Source of the DNA: Planctomycetaceae bacterium
Lineage (GTDB): Bacteria; Planctomycetota; Planctomycetia; Planctomycetales; Planctomycetaceae
Assembly: GCA_021732415.1 (NCBI GenBank)
Contig: JAKFVC010000013.1
Span: 54,824 to 118,823 of the forward strand
Direction: 5' to 3'
DNA: 64,000 bases
Shown here: one piece after another, positions 53,786 to 62,748 of the stretch
Position numbering within the stretch: the first letter of the stretch is position 1
Layout: the number at the start of each line of letters is the position of its first letter
Notes under the pieces: model-generated
Databases searched by the model: none
What the model was told of the DNA's origin: nothing
Seen by the model: only the letters and a program-made list of their open reading frames with translations
Position numbers and translations under genes: made by a program

Positions 53786-53861
53786 GATCTCACGCAAAGG
53801 CGCCAAGGCGCAAAGTACGAAGAGATGAATCCTTTGCGCCTTGGCGCCTTTGCGTGAGATC
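53786..53861. repeat. Long perfect inverted repeat (30-bp arms)
   Basis: Arm 53786-53815 is the exact reverse complement of 53832-53861, with a 16-base loop; the arms begin with GATCTCACGCAAAGG and end in CAAAG. It has the look of a palindromic repeat element, not a terminator (no T-run). Lies beside the tandem repeat below. Confidence 0.85.
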
Positions 53862-53884
53862 TTGTTCCCCTTTCACCACACTTT

Positions 53885-53996
53885 GCGATGCGCAAATACG
53901 AACAGCGGCGATGCGCAAATACGAACAGCGGCGATACGCAAATACGAACAGCGGCGATACGCAAATACGAACAGCGGCGATACGCAAATAAGAACG
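53885..53996. repeat. 23-bp tandem repeat, 4.9 copies
   Basis: Units start at 53885, 53908, 53931, 53954 and 53977 (last one incomplete). The unit contains GCAAATACGAACAGCGGCG. There are no spacers, so it is not a CRISPR array. Units differ only by ATG/ATA in the first bases, the last also by one base. Confidence 0.9.
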
Positions 53997-54119
53997 CTCG
54001 GCGGGGCCTTCACCCTCCCGGGCCCACGCTCTGGCGAGCGTGGCTACGTGGTTGTACCATTTCCTCCACGTCATACCGCAAGATCTTCCACACTGGCTCT
54101 ATCTCATGGAGATTTCCTG

Positions 54120-55109
54120 ATGCAATATCGCACGCTCGGCAACAGCGGACTGTTGGTCTCGCCGATTTGTCTGGGGACCATGACGTTCGGCTCACCGGTG
54201 CCCGAGGCGGATGCGGTTCGTCTGATCCATCAGGCGATCGATCTGGGGATTAACTTCATCGATACGGCCAACGTCTATGAAGGCTATGCCCGGTTTCTGG
54301 GAAGTCCCGGTGGAGTTGCCGAGGAGATCGTCGGGAAGGCTTTGCACGATCGTCGCGACAAGATGATCATCGCCACTAAAGTCGGGGCACCTGTCGGTCC
54401 GGGGCCTCAGGAACGCGGGCTCTCGACCGTACACATTCTGCGGGAAGTGGACCGCAGCCTGCGTCGTCTGCAGACTGATTACATTGATCTCTACATCATC
54501 CATTGGCCCGACAAGCATGTGCCGATGGAGACCACCTTGGAAGCCATCGACATCGCGCAGCGGCAAGGCAAGATCCGCAACTTCGGGATGTCGAATCACT
54601 CGGCGTGGCAACTGTGCGAGATGCTGTGGATTGCCGAGCGACAAGGCGGCCCGCGCGTCGTCAGTTCGCAGATCCCCTACAGCCTGTTGCGGCGCGAGTT
54701 CGAATACGACCTGCCGTTCTGCGTGAAGCATGGAATTGGAGTCACCCCGTACCAGGCATTGCAGGGGGGCCTACTCACCGGCAAGTATCGGCGTGGCCAG
54801 CCGCCCCCCGACGGCACCCGTGCTGCTGAGAAACCCGACTGGATCTGGAAGCAGGATGATGCGCTGTTCGATCGGCTGGAAGGGATTGAAAAACTCGCGG
54901 GGGAACTGGGAGTGCCGGTTTCGCAGTATGCACTCAGTTGGGCTCTGTCGCAGCCGGCGATGACGTCGATGGTGGTCGGTGTCAAACGGTTGGAGCAAAT
55001 CCAAGACGCGGTACAAGCGGCCGGGGTGATGATTCCCGCGGATCATTTCGCGAAGGTCAATGCGATCTGCCCGCCCGCCTGGCGGCAGCATGATCCGTTA
55101 CGCGGTTAG
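54120..55109 (+). CDS. Aldo/keto reductase
   Basis: 329 residues. NADPH-dependent reductase fold (TIM barrel). Catalytic residues in place: Asp and Tyr in IDTANVYEGY, Lys in IIATKVG, His in LYIIHWPDK. Cofactor-binding segment near the C-terminus is TSMVVGVKRLEQIQDAV. GGAG lies eight bases before the ATG at 54120; a longer open frame runs back through the tandem repeats and is not used. Typical of stress or sugar-aldehyde metabolism; the substrate cannot be told from sequence. Confidence 0.92.
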   Translation: MQYRTLGNSGLLVSPICLGTMTFGSPVPEADAVRLIHQAIDLGINFIDTANVYEGYARFLGSPGGVAEEIVGKALHDRRDKMIIATKVGAPVGPGPQERGLSTVHILREVDRSLRRLQTDYIDLYIIHWPDKHVPMETTLEAIDIAQRQGKIRNFGMSNHSAWQLCEMLWIAERQGGPRVVSSQIPYSLLRREFEYDLPFCVKHGIGVTPYQALQGGLLTGKYRRGQPPPDGTRAAEKPDWIWKQDDALFDRLEGIEKLAGELGVPVSQYALSWALSQPAMTSMVVGVKRLEQIQDAVQAAGVMIPADHFAKVNAICPPAWRQHDPLRG

Positions 55110-55130
55110 AGCCAAGTGATACCATTCCCA

Positions 55131-55503
55131 GGCGAGCGTCCGGCGTGAGCCGGATGGTTTTTACTGACGCCCAAGCAACTGCAAACGCCGACTTCCCCGC
55201 AACCAGGCGAGCCCAGCGGCGTAAGCCCCGGGATTCTTCGTTCATCACGTGCTATGGGGCATCGCTTTCAATGCTGTGAAACGGAGGTCACAAAGGACAC
55301 GAAGAGAAAAACACAGAGGCACAGAGAACACAGAGCGTGGGCAATTCCTCTGTGTTCTCCGTGCCTCTGTGTTTCCAAAATCTGTAACGAACAGAATCCA
55401 GGGGCTTACGCCGCCGGGCTCGCCTGGGCCGAATTTGAAAACGGTCGGTTGCCTGTGAGTCGCAGCTCGCTAACAACCATCCGGCTCACGCCGGACGCTC
55501 GCC
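55131..55503. repeat. Three nested inverted repeats
   Basis: Outer arms 55131-55159 and 55475-55503 are perfect 29-mers. Middle arms 55203-55232 and 55398-55426 are nearly perfect. Inner arms 55308-55335 and 55348-55374 differ by one base and end in CACAGAG. All six share one centre, so the whole 373 bases could fold into one long cruciform. No coding sequence seen; may be a miniature mobile element. Confidence 0.85.
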
Positions 55504-55539
55504 TTCGAAGAGGCGTGCCCACGTTGACGCAATCAATTA

Positions 55540-56604
55540 CTACTTCGCGGTCGTCAACTTCTGTAACGGCACGACCGCTCCGTTCTGAGCCCGGCTGGCG
55601 TCGGCTGCTACGAAGAGTGCATGGATCTCGAGCGTCTCGGCGGGAGTCACCGGGACTGGGCCGCCTTTGAAGAACTTCGCCATCTGAATGGCCAGGCCGC
55701 CGTAGCCCATGTACTTGTCATTGGTCGGGACGATGCCATTCACCGGAATGCCGTGGCCGTAGATGCCGGCGGTGGAGACTCCCTTGTCGCCGAAGACCGT
55801 CGCACTGTATTTGGCGGCCCCTTCCTTGATGCCACGGAACGTGCCCACGCGACCGTCAGCCCAGACGGCCGTGATGGACTCAACGCTTGGGGTTGATGTG
55901 CACGAGACCTTCACGACTCCCGGTCCCATGATCGTGTAGAGCGTTTCAATGCTGTGCAGGCCGCGCGTTGACTTGTCCGCTTCGGCAGCTTTCACATCAA
56001 ACCCGCCGTAGACATCGCAGCCCAGGACTTTACCCACTTCGGCATGATCGCGCATCCCGGAGAAGCCGGGGCTGAAACGGTGTTGCGAACAGCTCCAGCA
56101 AGGGACCTTCGTCTCTTCGGACACCTTGAAAATGGCGACTGCATCTTCCGGAGTCGAGGCCAGTGGGCGACCAATGTAAAGAGGTTTGCCGGCCTTCAAC
56201 ACGGCTGTGGCCTGGGCCAGATGCATCCGGGCATCCAGGCTGAAGATCATCACGGCGTCGCACCGCTTCAGCAGTTCCTCGACCGAGGTCACCATTTCGA
56301 CCTGGGGAATCACCGGATTGCCAGGTACCTTGTTGATGTTGAGCATCTGGGCTTTCCACATCTCGGTGAGCTCAGCACTCTTGGGATAATCCGGGCTGAG
56401 GACGGGGTAAGCGGCGGTGACGCGCAGACCGGCGAAATCTCCTTCGGCCTTGGGATTGTTATACATCTGGACGTATTCGACCGCCTGGTAATTATCGATC
56501 CCCAGGATGCCAATGCGAACGGGATCGGCCGCCTGCGCTTCGCCGATCGGACAGACCATTGCCGCCACGGCAAACGCGACGAACAACGTGAGAAAACGGA
56601 TCAT
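55540..56604 (-). CDS. Secreted Gfo/Idh/MocA-type oxidoreductase-like protein
   Basis: 354 residues from the ATG at 56604 (AGGGA upstream). Signal peptide ends at IGEAQA, then a Rossmann start (VRIGILGIDNYQAVEY) and a Gfo/Idh layout. In place of the usual EKP motif it has YIGRPLAS, so the classical catalytic Lys is missing. WSCSQHRFSPGF and YGGFDVKAAEADKSTRGLHS follow. Planctomycetes carry many secreted Gfo/Idh relatives of unknown function, often in sugar breakdown; this copy is probably not a standard dehydrogenase. Confidence 0.82.
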   Translation of the reverse strand: MIRFLTLFVAFAVAAMVCPIGEAQAADPVRIGILGIDNYQAVEYVQMYNNPKAEGDFAGLRVTAAYPVLSPDYPKSAELTEMWKAQMLNINKVPGNPVIPQVEMVTSVEELLKRCDAVMIFSLDARMHLAQATAVLKAGKPLYIGRPLASTPEDAVAIFKVSEETKVPCWSCSQHRFSPGFSGMRDHAEVGKVLGCDVYGGFDVKAAEADKSTRGLHSIETLYTIMGPGVVKVSCTSTPSVESITAVWADGRVGTFRGIKEGAAKYSATVFGDKGVSTAGIYGHGIPVNGIVPTNDKYMGYGGLAIQMAKFFKGGPVPVTPAETLEIHALFVAADASRAQNGAVVPLQKLTTAK

Positions 56605-56840
56605 GAGAAGTCCCTTGTGTTGAATTAAGAACCTGTGTTGAATCAAGAAGTTGCCTCAAGTAGCGACCACAGATCAGAATCGGAACGTCTCATCAAGCCC
56701 TTCCGATTTGATGTGGCATATCGTCTCATGCGGTGCGGCAGTTGTACAGAGATTCGACAGCGATGTGCCACCGTGTCGCACTTGTGGTATCCTGCCCAGC
56801 GTGGAGCAAACTTCTTCGTCCTAGAAACCGCCAGAGCGAC
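56605..56840. other. Intergenic stretch between divergent genes
   Basis: Contains the promoters of the Gfo/Idh-like and VF530 genes. A short direct repeat around 56622-56644 (TTGAATTAAGAA / TTGAATCAAGAA) is visible. Nothing else seen. Confidence 0.4.
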
Positions 56841-57080
56841 ATGACTTCAGAACAGCCCGGGAACCCCTTGCATGGCATTACGCTCGCCGCGATGTTGGAG
56901 AAACTCGTCGCGCATTATGGCTGGGACGAGCTGGGCTACATGATCAACATCCGCTGTTTCACCTTCGACCCGAGCATCAAATCGAGCCTGGCGTTTCTGC
57001 GAAAGACGCCATGGGCGCGGAAGAAGGTTGAGACTTTGTATCTCGACACGCTCGATGATTTTGCTCCGGACGCGACGTGA
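56841..57080 (+). CDS. VF530-family (DUF2132) small DNA-binding-like protein
   Basis: 79 residues from the ATG at 56841. The family core is almost complete: [33 protein letters not shown] and [19 protein letters not shown]. The structure of the Vibrio member (VF530) suggests DNA binding, but a role is not known. It converges with the sigma-54 activator gene, whose stop is four bases away. Confidence 0.9.
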   Translation: MTSEQPGNPLHGITLAAMLEKLVAHYGWDELGYMINIRCFTFDPSIKSSLAFLRKTPWARKKVETLYLDTLDDFAPDAT

Positions 57081-57083
57081 AGG

Positions 57084-58643
57084 CTACTTGAGTTGACCTA
57101 GAAAATCCGCATCAAGCAACCGATTGAGCGTCCTGCGATCGACTCCGAGACGACCGGCTGCCTCTTCCAAAGTCGAGCACTGTGACATCACTAGTGCGAA
57201 GTATTTTCCCAGTAACTCGTCGCGATTGAGCTTCGCCTCGCCGACCGCCGCCAGAAACTCCGGCAGCGGGCCTCGCGTGGCGTCGGCTTGTTCAAAAATC
57301 GCGGGCTGATAGTTGCGATGGATGAGGAGATTGCGGACGCATTGTTCGAGTTCCCGGAAGTTGCCGGGCCACGCATAATCGCGACTCAAGTTCGCGTCGA
57401 TCCAGGTGACGACTTCGGTCGCGAATTCATCCAGATTGTCGGAGGCTTCACCAAAAATCCTCCGCGCCACGTGGGCGACGAACAACCGCAGATCGGCTGG
57501 GGATTGCTGGAGTTGCTCGTAGAGAGTCGGAGTGACAATCTGGTCGGCACAGAGGCGATAGTACAAATCGGGCCGGAAGCGTCCCGCTTGCATTTCGTGG
57601 GCGAGGTCGCGGTTTGTGGCGGCGATCAGTTTGCCTTGAAATGTACGGTCCGATGTTTCTCCCAACCGCTGAAACGTGCGCGTCTGCAGCACTCGCAACA
57701 GCTTCACTTGCAGGGTGCCATCCAGCTCGCCAATTTCGTCGAGGAACACGGCCCCTGTCGGCGGGCATTGTTCGAGCCAGCCGACACGATCTGCCGTGGC
57801 TCCCGTAAAGGCCCCCTTACGGTGTCCGAAGAGTTCGGACTCGATCAAGGTCGGCGGCAGTGCCGAGAGATTCACGGCATAGAAGGTGGAGTTCTGGCCG
57901 AGAGAAAATCCGCGTTTGCGAGGATCAAACGGAATGAACTGCGACACGCCAATCGCTCGGGCAACCAGTTCCTTGCCGGTCCCCGAGGGGCCTGTGATCA
58001 AGGTCGCGATCTGATCCATCCGCCCGTAGAGCCAGCGGCTGTAGCGTTTGAGATCGTAGGAGAAAATCGATTGCCAGACCGTGGCCCGCAAACGAGCGGC
58101 CGCCGGCGATCCCCCCAGGATTTGCAGGAAGATGTTGTTGAAGGCCCGTGCAATCTGAAAGAAGACGGCAAACACATGCTCCGCAGGATGTGGGGTGAGT
58201 TGCCCCCAGCCCGGAATCCGCTGAAAACATCGTTCGTACTGAGCCGAGAATGATTCCCAGAGGGCTTGGACTCTCGTCGATTGCCCGGGTGTGCCGGGCT
58301 CGATGGTGAATTGCTCGAGCTCTTCCTCAATCAGCATGTAGAGCGAGAACATCCCGATATCCTCGAACAGATCGAGTTCATCCCGGGTCGCCTTAACGCC
58401 ATTCATCAGCCGTTCGCGCGAACGCGTGACGAACTCCTCGGCGACGCCCCTCAGTCGGACGAGATTCGGCTGCATGCCGTCGATCAGATAGCCGGCTTCA
58501 AAGTGGAGCACCGGTGCGGTCTCCCGGAAGTCGCTCCCCAGAAGTTCGCGTTCCAAGGTGACTCGCTCGGGAAGGAACGGATTCGTGTAGGCGACCCGTG
58601 CGAGAAGTTCGATCAGGCGGCGTTCGGATTTTTCGATGAGCAT
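57084..58643 (-). CDS. Sigma-54-dependent transcriptional activator with novel N-terminus
   Basis: 519 residues. Central AAA+ domain with Walker A GPSGTGKE, the sigma-54-contacting loop GAFTGA (within ELFGHRKGAFTGAT), Walker B GAVFLDEIGEL, sensor LIAATNRD, and a C-terminal Fis-type HTH (STLEEAAGRLGVDRRTLNRL). The first 200 residues are helical and match no receiver, GAF or PAS domain I know, so the signal is unknown. An inverted repeat of 32 bases lies about 50 bases upstream and is probably its own operator or that of the divergent radical SAM gene. Confidence 0.9.
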   Translation of the reverse strand: MLIEKSERRLIELLARVAYTNPFLPERVTLERELLGSDFRETAPVLHFEAGYLIDGMQPNLVRLRGVAEEFVTRSRERLMNGVKATRDELDLFEDIGMFSLYMLIEEELEQFTIEPGTPGQSTRVQALWESFSAQYERCFQRIPGWGQLTPHPAEHVFAVFFQIARAFNNIFLQILGGSPAAARLRATVWQSIFSYDLKRYSRWLYGRMDQIATLITGPSGTGKELVARAIGVSQFIPFDPRKRGFSLGQNSTFYAVNLSALPPTLIESELFGHRKGAFTGATADRVGWLEQCPPTGAVFLDEIGELDGTLQVKLLRVLQTRTFQRLGETSDRTFQGKLIAATNRDLAHEMQAGRFRPDLYYRLCADQIVTPTLYEQLQQSPADLRLFVAHVARRIFGEASDNLDEFATEVVTWIDANLSRDYAWPGNFRELEQCVRNLLIHRNYQPAIFEQADATRGPLPEFLAAVGEAKLNRDELLGKYFALVMSQCSTLEEAAGRLGVDRRTLNRLLDADFLGQLK

Positions 58644-58690
58644 CAGTCGGTTTCTCGATCACGGCAAGTCGGACACAAGGATCTTGATCA

Positions 58691-58722
58691 ACAGAAAATG
58701 TCAGTGTGACAGCATTTTCTGT
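58691..58722. promoter_or_regulatory. 32-base dyad in divergent promoter region
   Basis: Perfect 10-bp arms ACAGAAAATG / CATTTTCTGT around a 12-base centre that itself has GTCA...TGAC symmetry. Between the sigma-54 activator (minus) and the radical SAM gene (plus). Fits an operator for a dimeric or multimeric DNA-binding protein, possibly the activator itself. Confidence 0.6.
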
Positions 58723-58915
58723 CGGCAGTCGGTCCGCCGCAAGATGAGTCCGAAAAATGCGGAGTTCCCTAACGTATTATTTGACAGTGAATTACGGCTT
58801 GATGAACCGCGTGGCACGAGATTGGCTTTGACGTCCTCTGCCGCTGACGAGCTGACAACGAATGACGCTCGCAGCGAATTCCAATCTGTCCCCAGAATCT
58901 CGATGGAGCCCTCCA

Positions 58916-60436
58916 ATGTTTCGCCTAGCTGCCGCAATTGTCCCCCATCGTACGACCGTCAAAAGTGAGCTGTCGGACCTACTGACTCAGCGGATGAATG
59001 GCCCGCAGCGGCATCGATTGCTGCATGGATTTCCTTTGGCTGGGGCTTTACCTCGCGTTTCGCCGGACACTGAGATTGCGTTGCCTGATCTCAGCCAAGG
59101 GACGCGGCGGCCACTGCTGATCGGCGTTCTGCCGCATCCGTTTTGCAACCCGCGAGTCGCAGCTTGTGGGTTCTGTACGTTTCCCCATGAAGCCTTTCGA
59201 TCCGACCGCATCTCGCAAGTCAGCGCGGCGGTTTGTCGCGAAATCACAGCGCGAGCCAACGCCGAGCCGGAACTCAGCGGCCGAGAGGTCACTGGGTTGT
59301 ACTTCGGCGGCGGAACGGCGAACCTGACTCCGCCGGATGACTTCCGGCGACTCTGCCGGTTGCTCAATGCCACATTCGATCTGACTCAGGCGGAGATCAC
59401 GCTGGAAGGCATCCCGGCGATGTTTCTGACTCGCCAACAGGCTCTCTTGAACATCCTGCAGAATGATGTCTCGACGCCGCGAGTACGGTTCAGCATGGGG
59501 ATCCAGACATTTGACGATGCCCGGCTGCGGACGATGGGACGCCAGGCATTTGGCAATACGCAAACATTTGCTGACGTCACCGCGGCGGCCCACGCCCGCG
59601 GGTGGACCGCTTCGGCCGACCTGTTGTTTAATCTGCCCGACCAGACGTTGCCGCAGATGCAGCACGACGTACAGCAAGCCATTGATATCGGCCTCGATCA
59701 GATCTGTCTCTATCACCTGGTGATGTTCCGTGGTCTGGGAACTCCCTGGTCGAAGGACGAGACCCTGCTGGCGGGGCTGCCCGACAACCATTCTGCCGCG
59801 GACAACTGGCTGGTCCTGCGCGAGCAAATGCTGGATGCCGGATTTGTACAGACATCGCTCACTAATTTTGAACGCCGCGAAGTCCATCACAGCTCGCAAC
59901 GATTCATCTATGAGGAGCGTGGCTTCCAACCCGAAAACTACGAGATGCTGGGATTCGGTCCGTGCGGCATTTCGTTCCAGGCGAACGAAGATTTCTCTGC
60001 TGGCGTGAAGACCGTCAATCCGGATAACTCGGCAGATTACGTGGCGGCCATCGAGCATCCCGGCCGGATCTGGGATCGTTACTTCGCGTATGAAAGTTCA
60101 GACTTAAAAATCTTCGCGCTGACCAGGTGGTTGGCCGCACTCAACATTTCTGTCACCAACTATGAGCAGACATTTGGCAACCAGTTGGGATCCGATTTTG
60201 CTCCCGAATTGGATCTGTTGATTGAGCAACGATTAATCACAGTCGAGGGGACTAACATTCGTCCGACGCCACGCGGAATGTTCTATGCCGACTCGATGGC
60301 GGGACTGCTGGCACAACGCCGATTGCAGCAACTGCGAATTTCGTCTCGGGCCGCTCGTCAGTCCCGTGAGGTGGACGCCAAGATTGACTCAGACGAGCTA
60401 GATGATCTGAATGGTAACGGGCACGGATTTATGTGA
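58916..60436 (+). CDS. HemN/HemW-like radical SAM protein with CX6CX2C
   Basis: 506 residues from the ATG at 58916 (GGAG seven bases upstream); an ATG at 58862 is possible. HemN-type architecture: LYFGGGTANLTPPDD, RFSMGIQTFDDARLRTMGR, FNLPDQTLPQMQHDV, and the FEN-like C-terminal domain (YEMLGFGPCGISFQ). The iron-sulfur Cys are in PFCNPRVAACGFCTFPHE, a CX6CX2C spacing instead of CX3CX2C. This suggests a changed loop around the cluster. Likely a haem-related or other radical enzyme outside the standard HemN set. Confidence 0.82.
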   Translation: MFRLAAAIVPHRTTVKSELSDLLTQRMNGPQRHRLLHGFPLAGALPRVSPDTEIALPDLSQGTRRPLLIGVLPHPFCNPRVAACGFCTFPHEAFRSDRISQVSAAVCREITARANAEPELSGREVTGLYFGGGTANLTPPDDFRRLCRLLNATFDLTQAEITLEGIPAMFLTRQQALLNILQNDVSTPRVRFSMGIQTFDDARLRTMGRQAFGNTQTFADVTAAAHARGWTASADLLFNLPDQTLPQMQHDVQQAIDIGLDQICLYHLVMFRGLGTPWSKDETLLAGLPDNHSAADNWLVLREQMLDAGFVQTSLTNFERREVHHSSQRFIYEERGFQPENYEMLGFGPCGISFQANEDFSAGVKTVNPDNSADYVAAIEHPGRIWDRYFAYESSDLKIFALTRWLAALNISVTNYEQTFGNQLGSDFAPELDLLIEQRLITVEGTNIRPTPRGMFYADSMAGLLAQRRLQQLRISSRAARQSREVDAKIDSDELDDLNGNGHGFM

Positions 60437-60493
60437 ACAGATTAGGGGCGCGTGGGATTGATGGCGGTCCATTGAGCATCGTGACGTCACAGA

Positions 60494-60595
60494 TTTGGGG
60501 TCGGGCGTTCAAATTTCAAAATTGGCCACGCAGCGGAGTCCCATTCGCAGCGCGATCACCTGACCAATTTTGAAATTTGAACGCCCGACCCCAAA
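60494..60595. repeat. Perfect 32-bp inverted repeat between convergent genes
   Basis: Arms 60494-60525 and 60564-60595 are exact reverse complements (begin TTTGGGGTCGGGCG), loop of 38 bases; preceded by the palindrome GTGACGTCAC (60481-60490). Lies between the convergent radical SAM and LRR genes and may act as a two-way terminator or be a repeat element. Confidence 0.8.
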
Positions 60596-60614
60596 CTGCC
60601 AGCGGAATTCTCGC

Positions 60615-61691
60615 TCAGGGGCTCGAAACAGAGATTCCGCTTGACGCCGCCTCGAGTTTTTCGATGCCTTCTTTGGTCACCTGTGTACCGTCTAAAGTCA
60701 GCCAGACTTCTCCGGTCAATCCCGCAAGATGCAACAACCCTGCGTCAGTGATGCGAGTCTGACTTAGATCGAGTTGGGACAACCAGGAAAGTGGTTTTAG
60801 GTATGGCAGCCCTGCGTCTGAAATGGCAGTACGATCTAAGGTCAGGTGTTCGAGTCGAGACATTCTCGACAAATTCACCAAGCCAGCGTCGGTGATGGCG
60901 GTCCCTCCCAGCCTCAGGATGGCAAGCTTCGAGAATCCCGACAATTGCTGTAACCCGGCGTCCGCAATCTTGGTATCAGTCAGATCGAGAATTCCCAACT
61001 TAGGGAATGCGTTGAGATGGACCATGTTGACATCCGCAATCGGTGATCCGCTGAGATCTAAGACACGCATCCCTTTCATTCCGCTTAAGTCTTTCAATGC
61101 CGCCCCAGTAACTTGAGTTCGACTGAGTTGCAGGCTTCCTAGTCTCGTCAGGGGCTTGAGGTGCATCAATCCGCGATCTGTCAACTTTGGGGCTGTAATC
61201 CAGAGCTGATCGAGATTGACGAGTCCTTCAAAACTCGCGATTCCAGAGTCCGTGATGGCATCGGATACCAGATCCAATTGCCTGAGGCAAATCAGCTTCT
61301 TGAGTTGCCGCAGTCCGTCGTCCGTAATCGTTGACTCGTTCAACAGAAGTTCGGCATGTGCTGATTCCGTGAGCCCGTCAAAACTCAGCGTGATCAATTC
61401 AGCGATCATCTCCAGGTCCGAGTCACTACACGAGTTTTTCCGGGTCGCAATACGCACGCTTTGGCAGAAGATATCTCCATTCAAGCTGAACCACCACCTG
61501 GGGAGTTCGCCGAAGACTGATGTCGTGCGAACATCGAAACCTTGTCGTCGCAGTTGGGTGACCAACTGGCTCTGTCGAATCGCGATATACCCCGCGCGCA
61601 GAACGATCAGAATGAACGGCAGAGTCAACGCACCGATCATCAGCCACAACCACTGACGTCGTCGATTTTTGGGAGGATCAGTATCGCTCAT
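60615..61691 (-). CDS. Leucine-rich-repeat membrane protein
   Basis: 358 residues. One transmembrane helix near the N-terminus (WLWLMIGALTLPFILIVL), then about nine 24-residue LRRs of the bacterial LxxLxLxxTxITDxGLxxL type (for example LAILRLGGTAITDAGLVNL). Planctomycetes carry many such proteins; they are thought to bind partners. No enzymatic motif. It converges with the radical SAM gene across the 32-bp inverted repeat. Confidence 0.9.
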   Translation of the reverse strand: MSDTDPPKNRRRQWLWLMIGALTLPFILIVLRAGYIAIRQSQLVTQLRRQGFDVRTTSVFGELPRWWFSLNGDIFCQSVRIATRKNSCSDSDLEMIAELITLSFDGLTESAHAELLLNESTITDDGLRQLKKLICLRQLDLVSDAITDSGIASFEGLVNLDQLWITAPKLTDRGLMHLKPLTRLGSLQLSRTQVTGAALKDLSGMKGMRVLDLSGSPIADVNMVHLNAFPKLGILDLTDTKIADAGLQQLSGFSKLAILRLGGTAITDAGLVNLSRMSRLEHLTLDRTAISDAGLPYLKPLSWLSQLDLSQTRITDAGLLHLAGLTGEVWLTLDGTQVTKEGIEKLEAASSGISVSSP

Positions 61692-61879
61692 GCTGCTGGT
61701 TATCAGGACGTTAGTGTGTCATGTGAAAAACGTCTTCTTGGCCGGATGCGATGGTGGCAGGAACCGGGCAGACTGCTTAGACTACCAACCTACAGAGTTG
61801 GACATCGCTTTCACCAGCCGTCATCCCTCGGGCAATCAGCTATTCAGATTACCCGGCGTTATGCCATTTGGACAATCCC
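61692..61879. other. Intergenic stretch between divergent genes
   Basis: About 190 bases between the LRR gene (minus) and the DUF1559 gene (plus). Promoter region; nothing specific seen. Confidence 0.35.
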
Positions 61880-62695
61880 ATGCGAATCCTCAATCGGCAC
61901 CAGTCTTCCCAGGAAATACGTCGCGGATTTACGCTGATCGAACTGCTGGTCACGATTGCCATCATTAGCCTGCTGGTGGCCTTGCTACTGCCCGCGATTC
62001 AGCAATCCCGGGAAGCGGCCCGGCGGATGGATTGTCTGTCGCACCTGCGGCAGATTGCCCTGGGGGTCCATCAATACTACGAGACCTGGAACGGGAAGTT
62101 CTTCCTGCATCATCCGTACGATGCCGACGTCGATACCAATTCCGGCTCGGCCGATTCGTTTGCTGAGATCTATTGGGAAGACAAGATCATGCCGTACATC
62201 GGCAGCGCGGCCGAGTCCGATGAGAACGTCGCGCACCAGGGAACCATTGTCGCGACCAACGCCATCTACCGCTGTCTGTCGGATGTCTCGGTTCCCGTTC
62301 CCTATATTGATACTCCCGGTGGCCAGCCCGCGGGGATTGAGCATCGAACCAGCTATCTGATGAATTCATTGCTGAGCCACAAATCGAGACGTTACGGCTA
62401 TTGGACGTTCCCACGATTCCAGGTCGAGGTCGGGCTGTCGAATTTCGTGTGCTTCAATGAGCGGAATGGTGCGGCGTTTGTCCCGCCGTCGGGGGATGAC
62501 CCGCGACAGGATGATTATGACATCTGGTTGGGGACTGACATCCTGCAACCGTGGATGGCTTACAACCGCCACAATGGTGCGTCGAACTATCTTTATCTGG
62601 ATGGCCACGCTGCGACGCTGAGTTTCGACGCCGCAGTCCGCGACATGTATCCCGACAAGACGGTGCTGAAGGTCGACGGGACTTATCCGAACTAG
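61880..62695 (+). CDS. DUF1559 pseudopilin-like protein
   Basis: 271 residues from the ATG at 61880 (an ATG at 61868 is possible). The N-terminus has [20 protein letters not shown], the prepilin-type cleavage and helix, followed by [19 protein letters not shown], the hallmark of the DUF1559 family that is massively expanded in planctomycetes. The C-terminal part ends with the family segment [16 protein letters not shown]. It is presumably processed by a prepilin peptidase and assembled by a type II-like machine or held at the membrane; the role is not known. Confidence 0.93.
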   Translation: MRILNRHQSSQEIRRGFTLIELLVTIAIISLLVALLLPAIQQSREAARRMDCLSHLRQIALGVHQYYETWNGKFFLHHPYDADVDTNSGSADSFAEIYWEDKIMPYIGSAAESDENVAHQGTIVATNAIYRCLSDVSVPVPYIDTPGGQPAGIEHRTSYLMNSLLSHKSRRYGYWTFPRFQVEVGLSNFVCFNERNGAAFVPPSGDDPRQDDYDIWLGTDILQPWMAYNRHNGASNYLYLDGHAATLSFDAAVRDMYPDKTVLKVDGTYPN

Positions 62696-62729
62696 CCCGA
62701 CGCTGCCTGCGTCGATCCGCATCGCGTGG

Positions 62730-62748
62730 GACGGGTCTCCGACCCGTC
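62730..62748 (+). terminator. Hairpin after the DUF1559 gene
   Basis: Stem GACGGGT / ACCCGTC with five-base loop, 34 bases after the stop. No T-run; weak as a terminator. Confidence 0.45.

Noticed and set aside
53885..53996. Possible CRISPR array
   Set aside because: The 23-base units follow one another without spacers and there are no cas genes.
53841..54119. N-terminal extension of the aldo/keto reductase through the tandem repeats
   Set aside because: The extension is just the translated repeat; the ATG at 54120 has a good ribosome-binding site and matches the family start.
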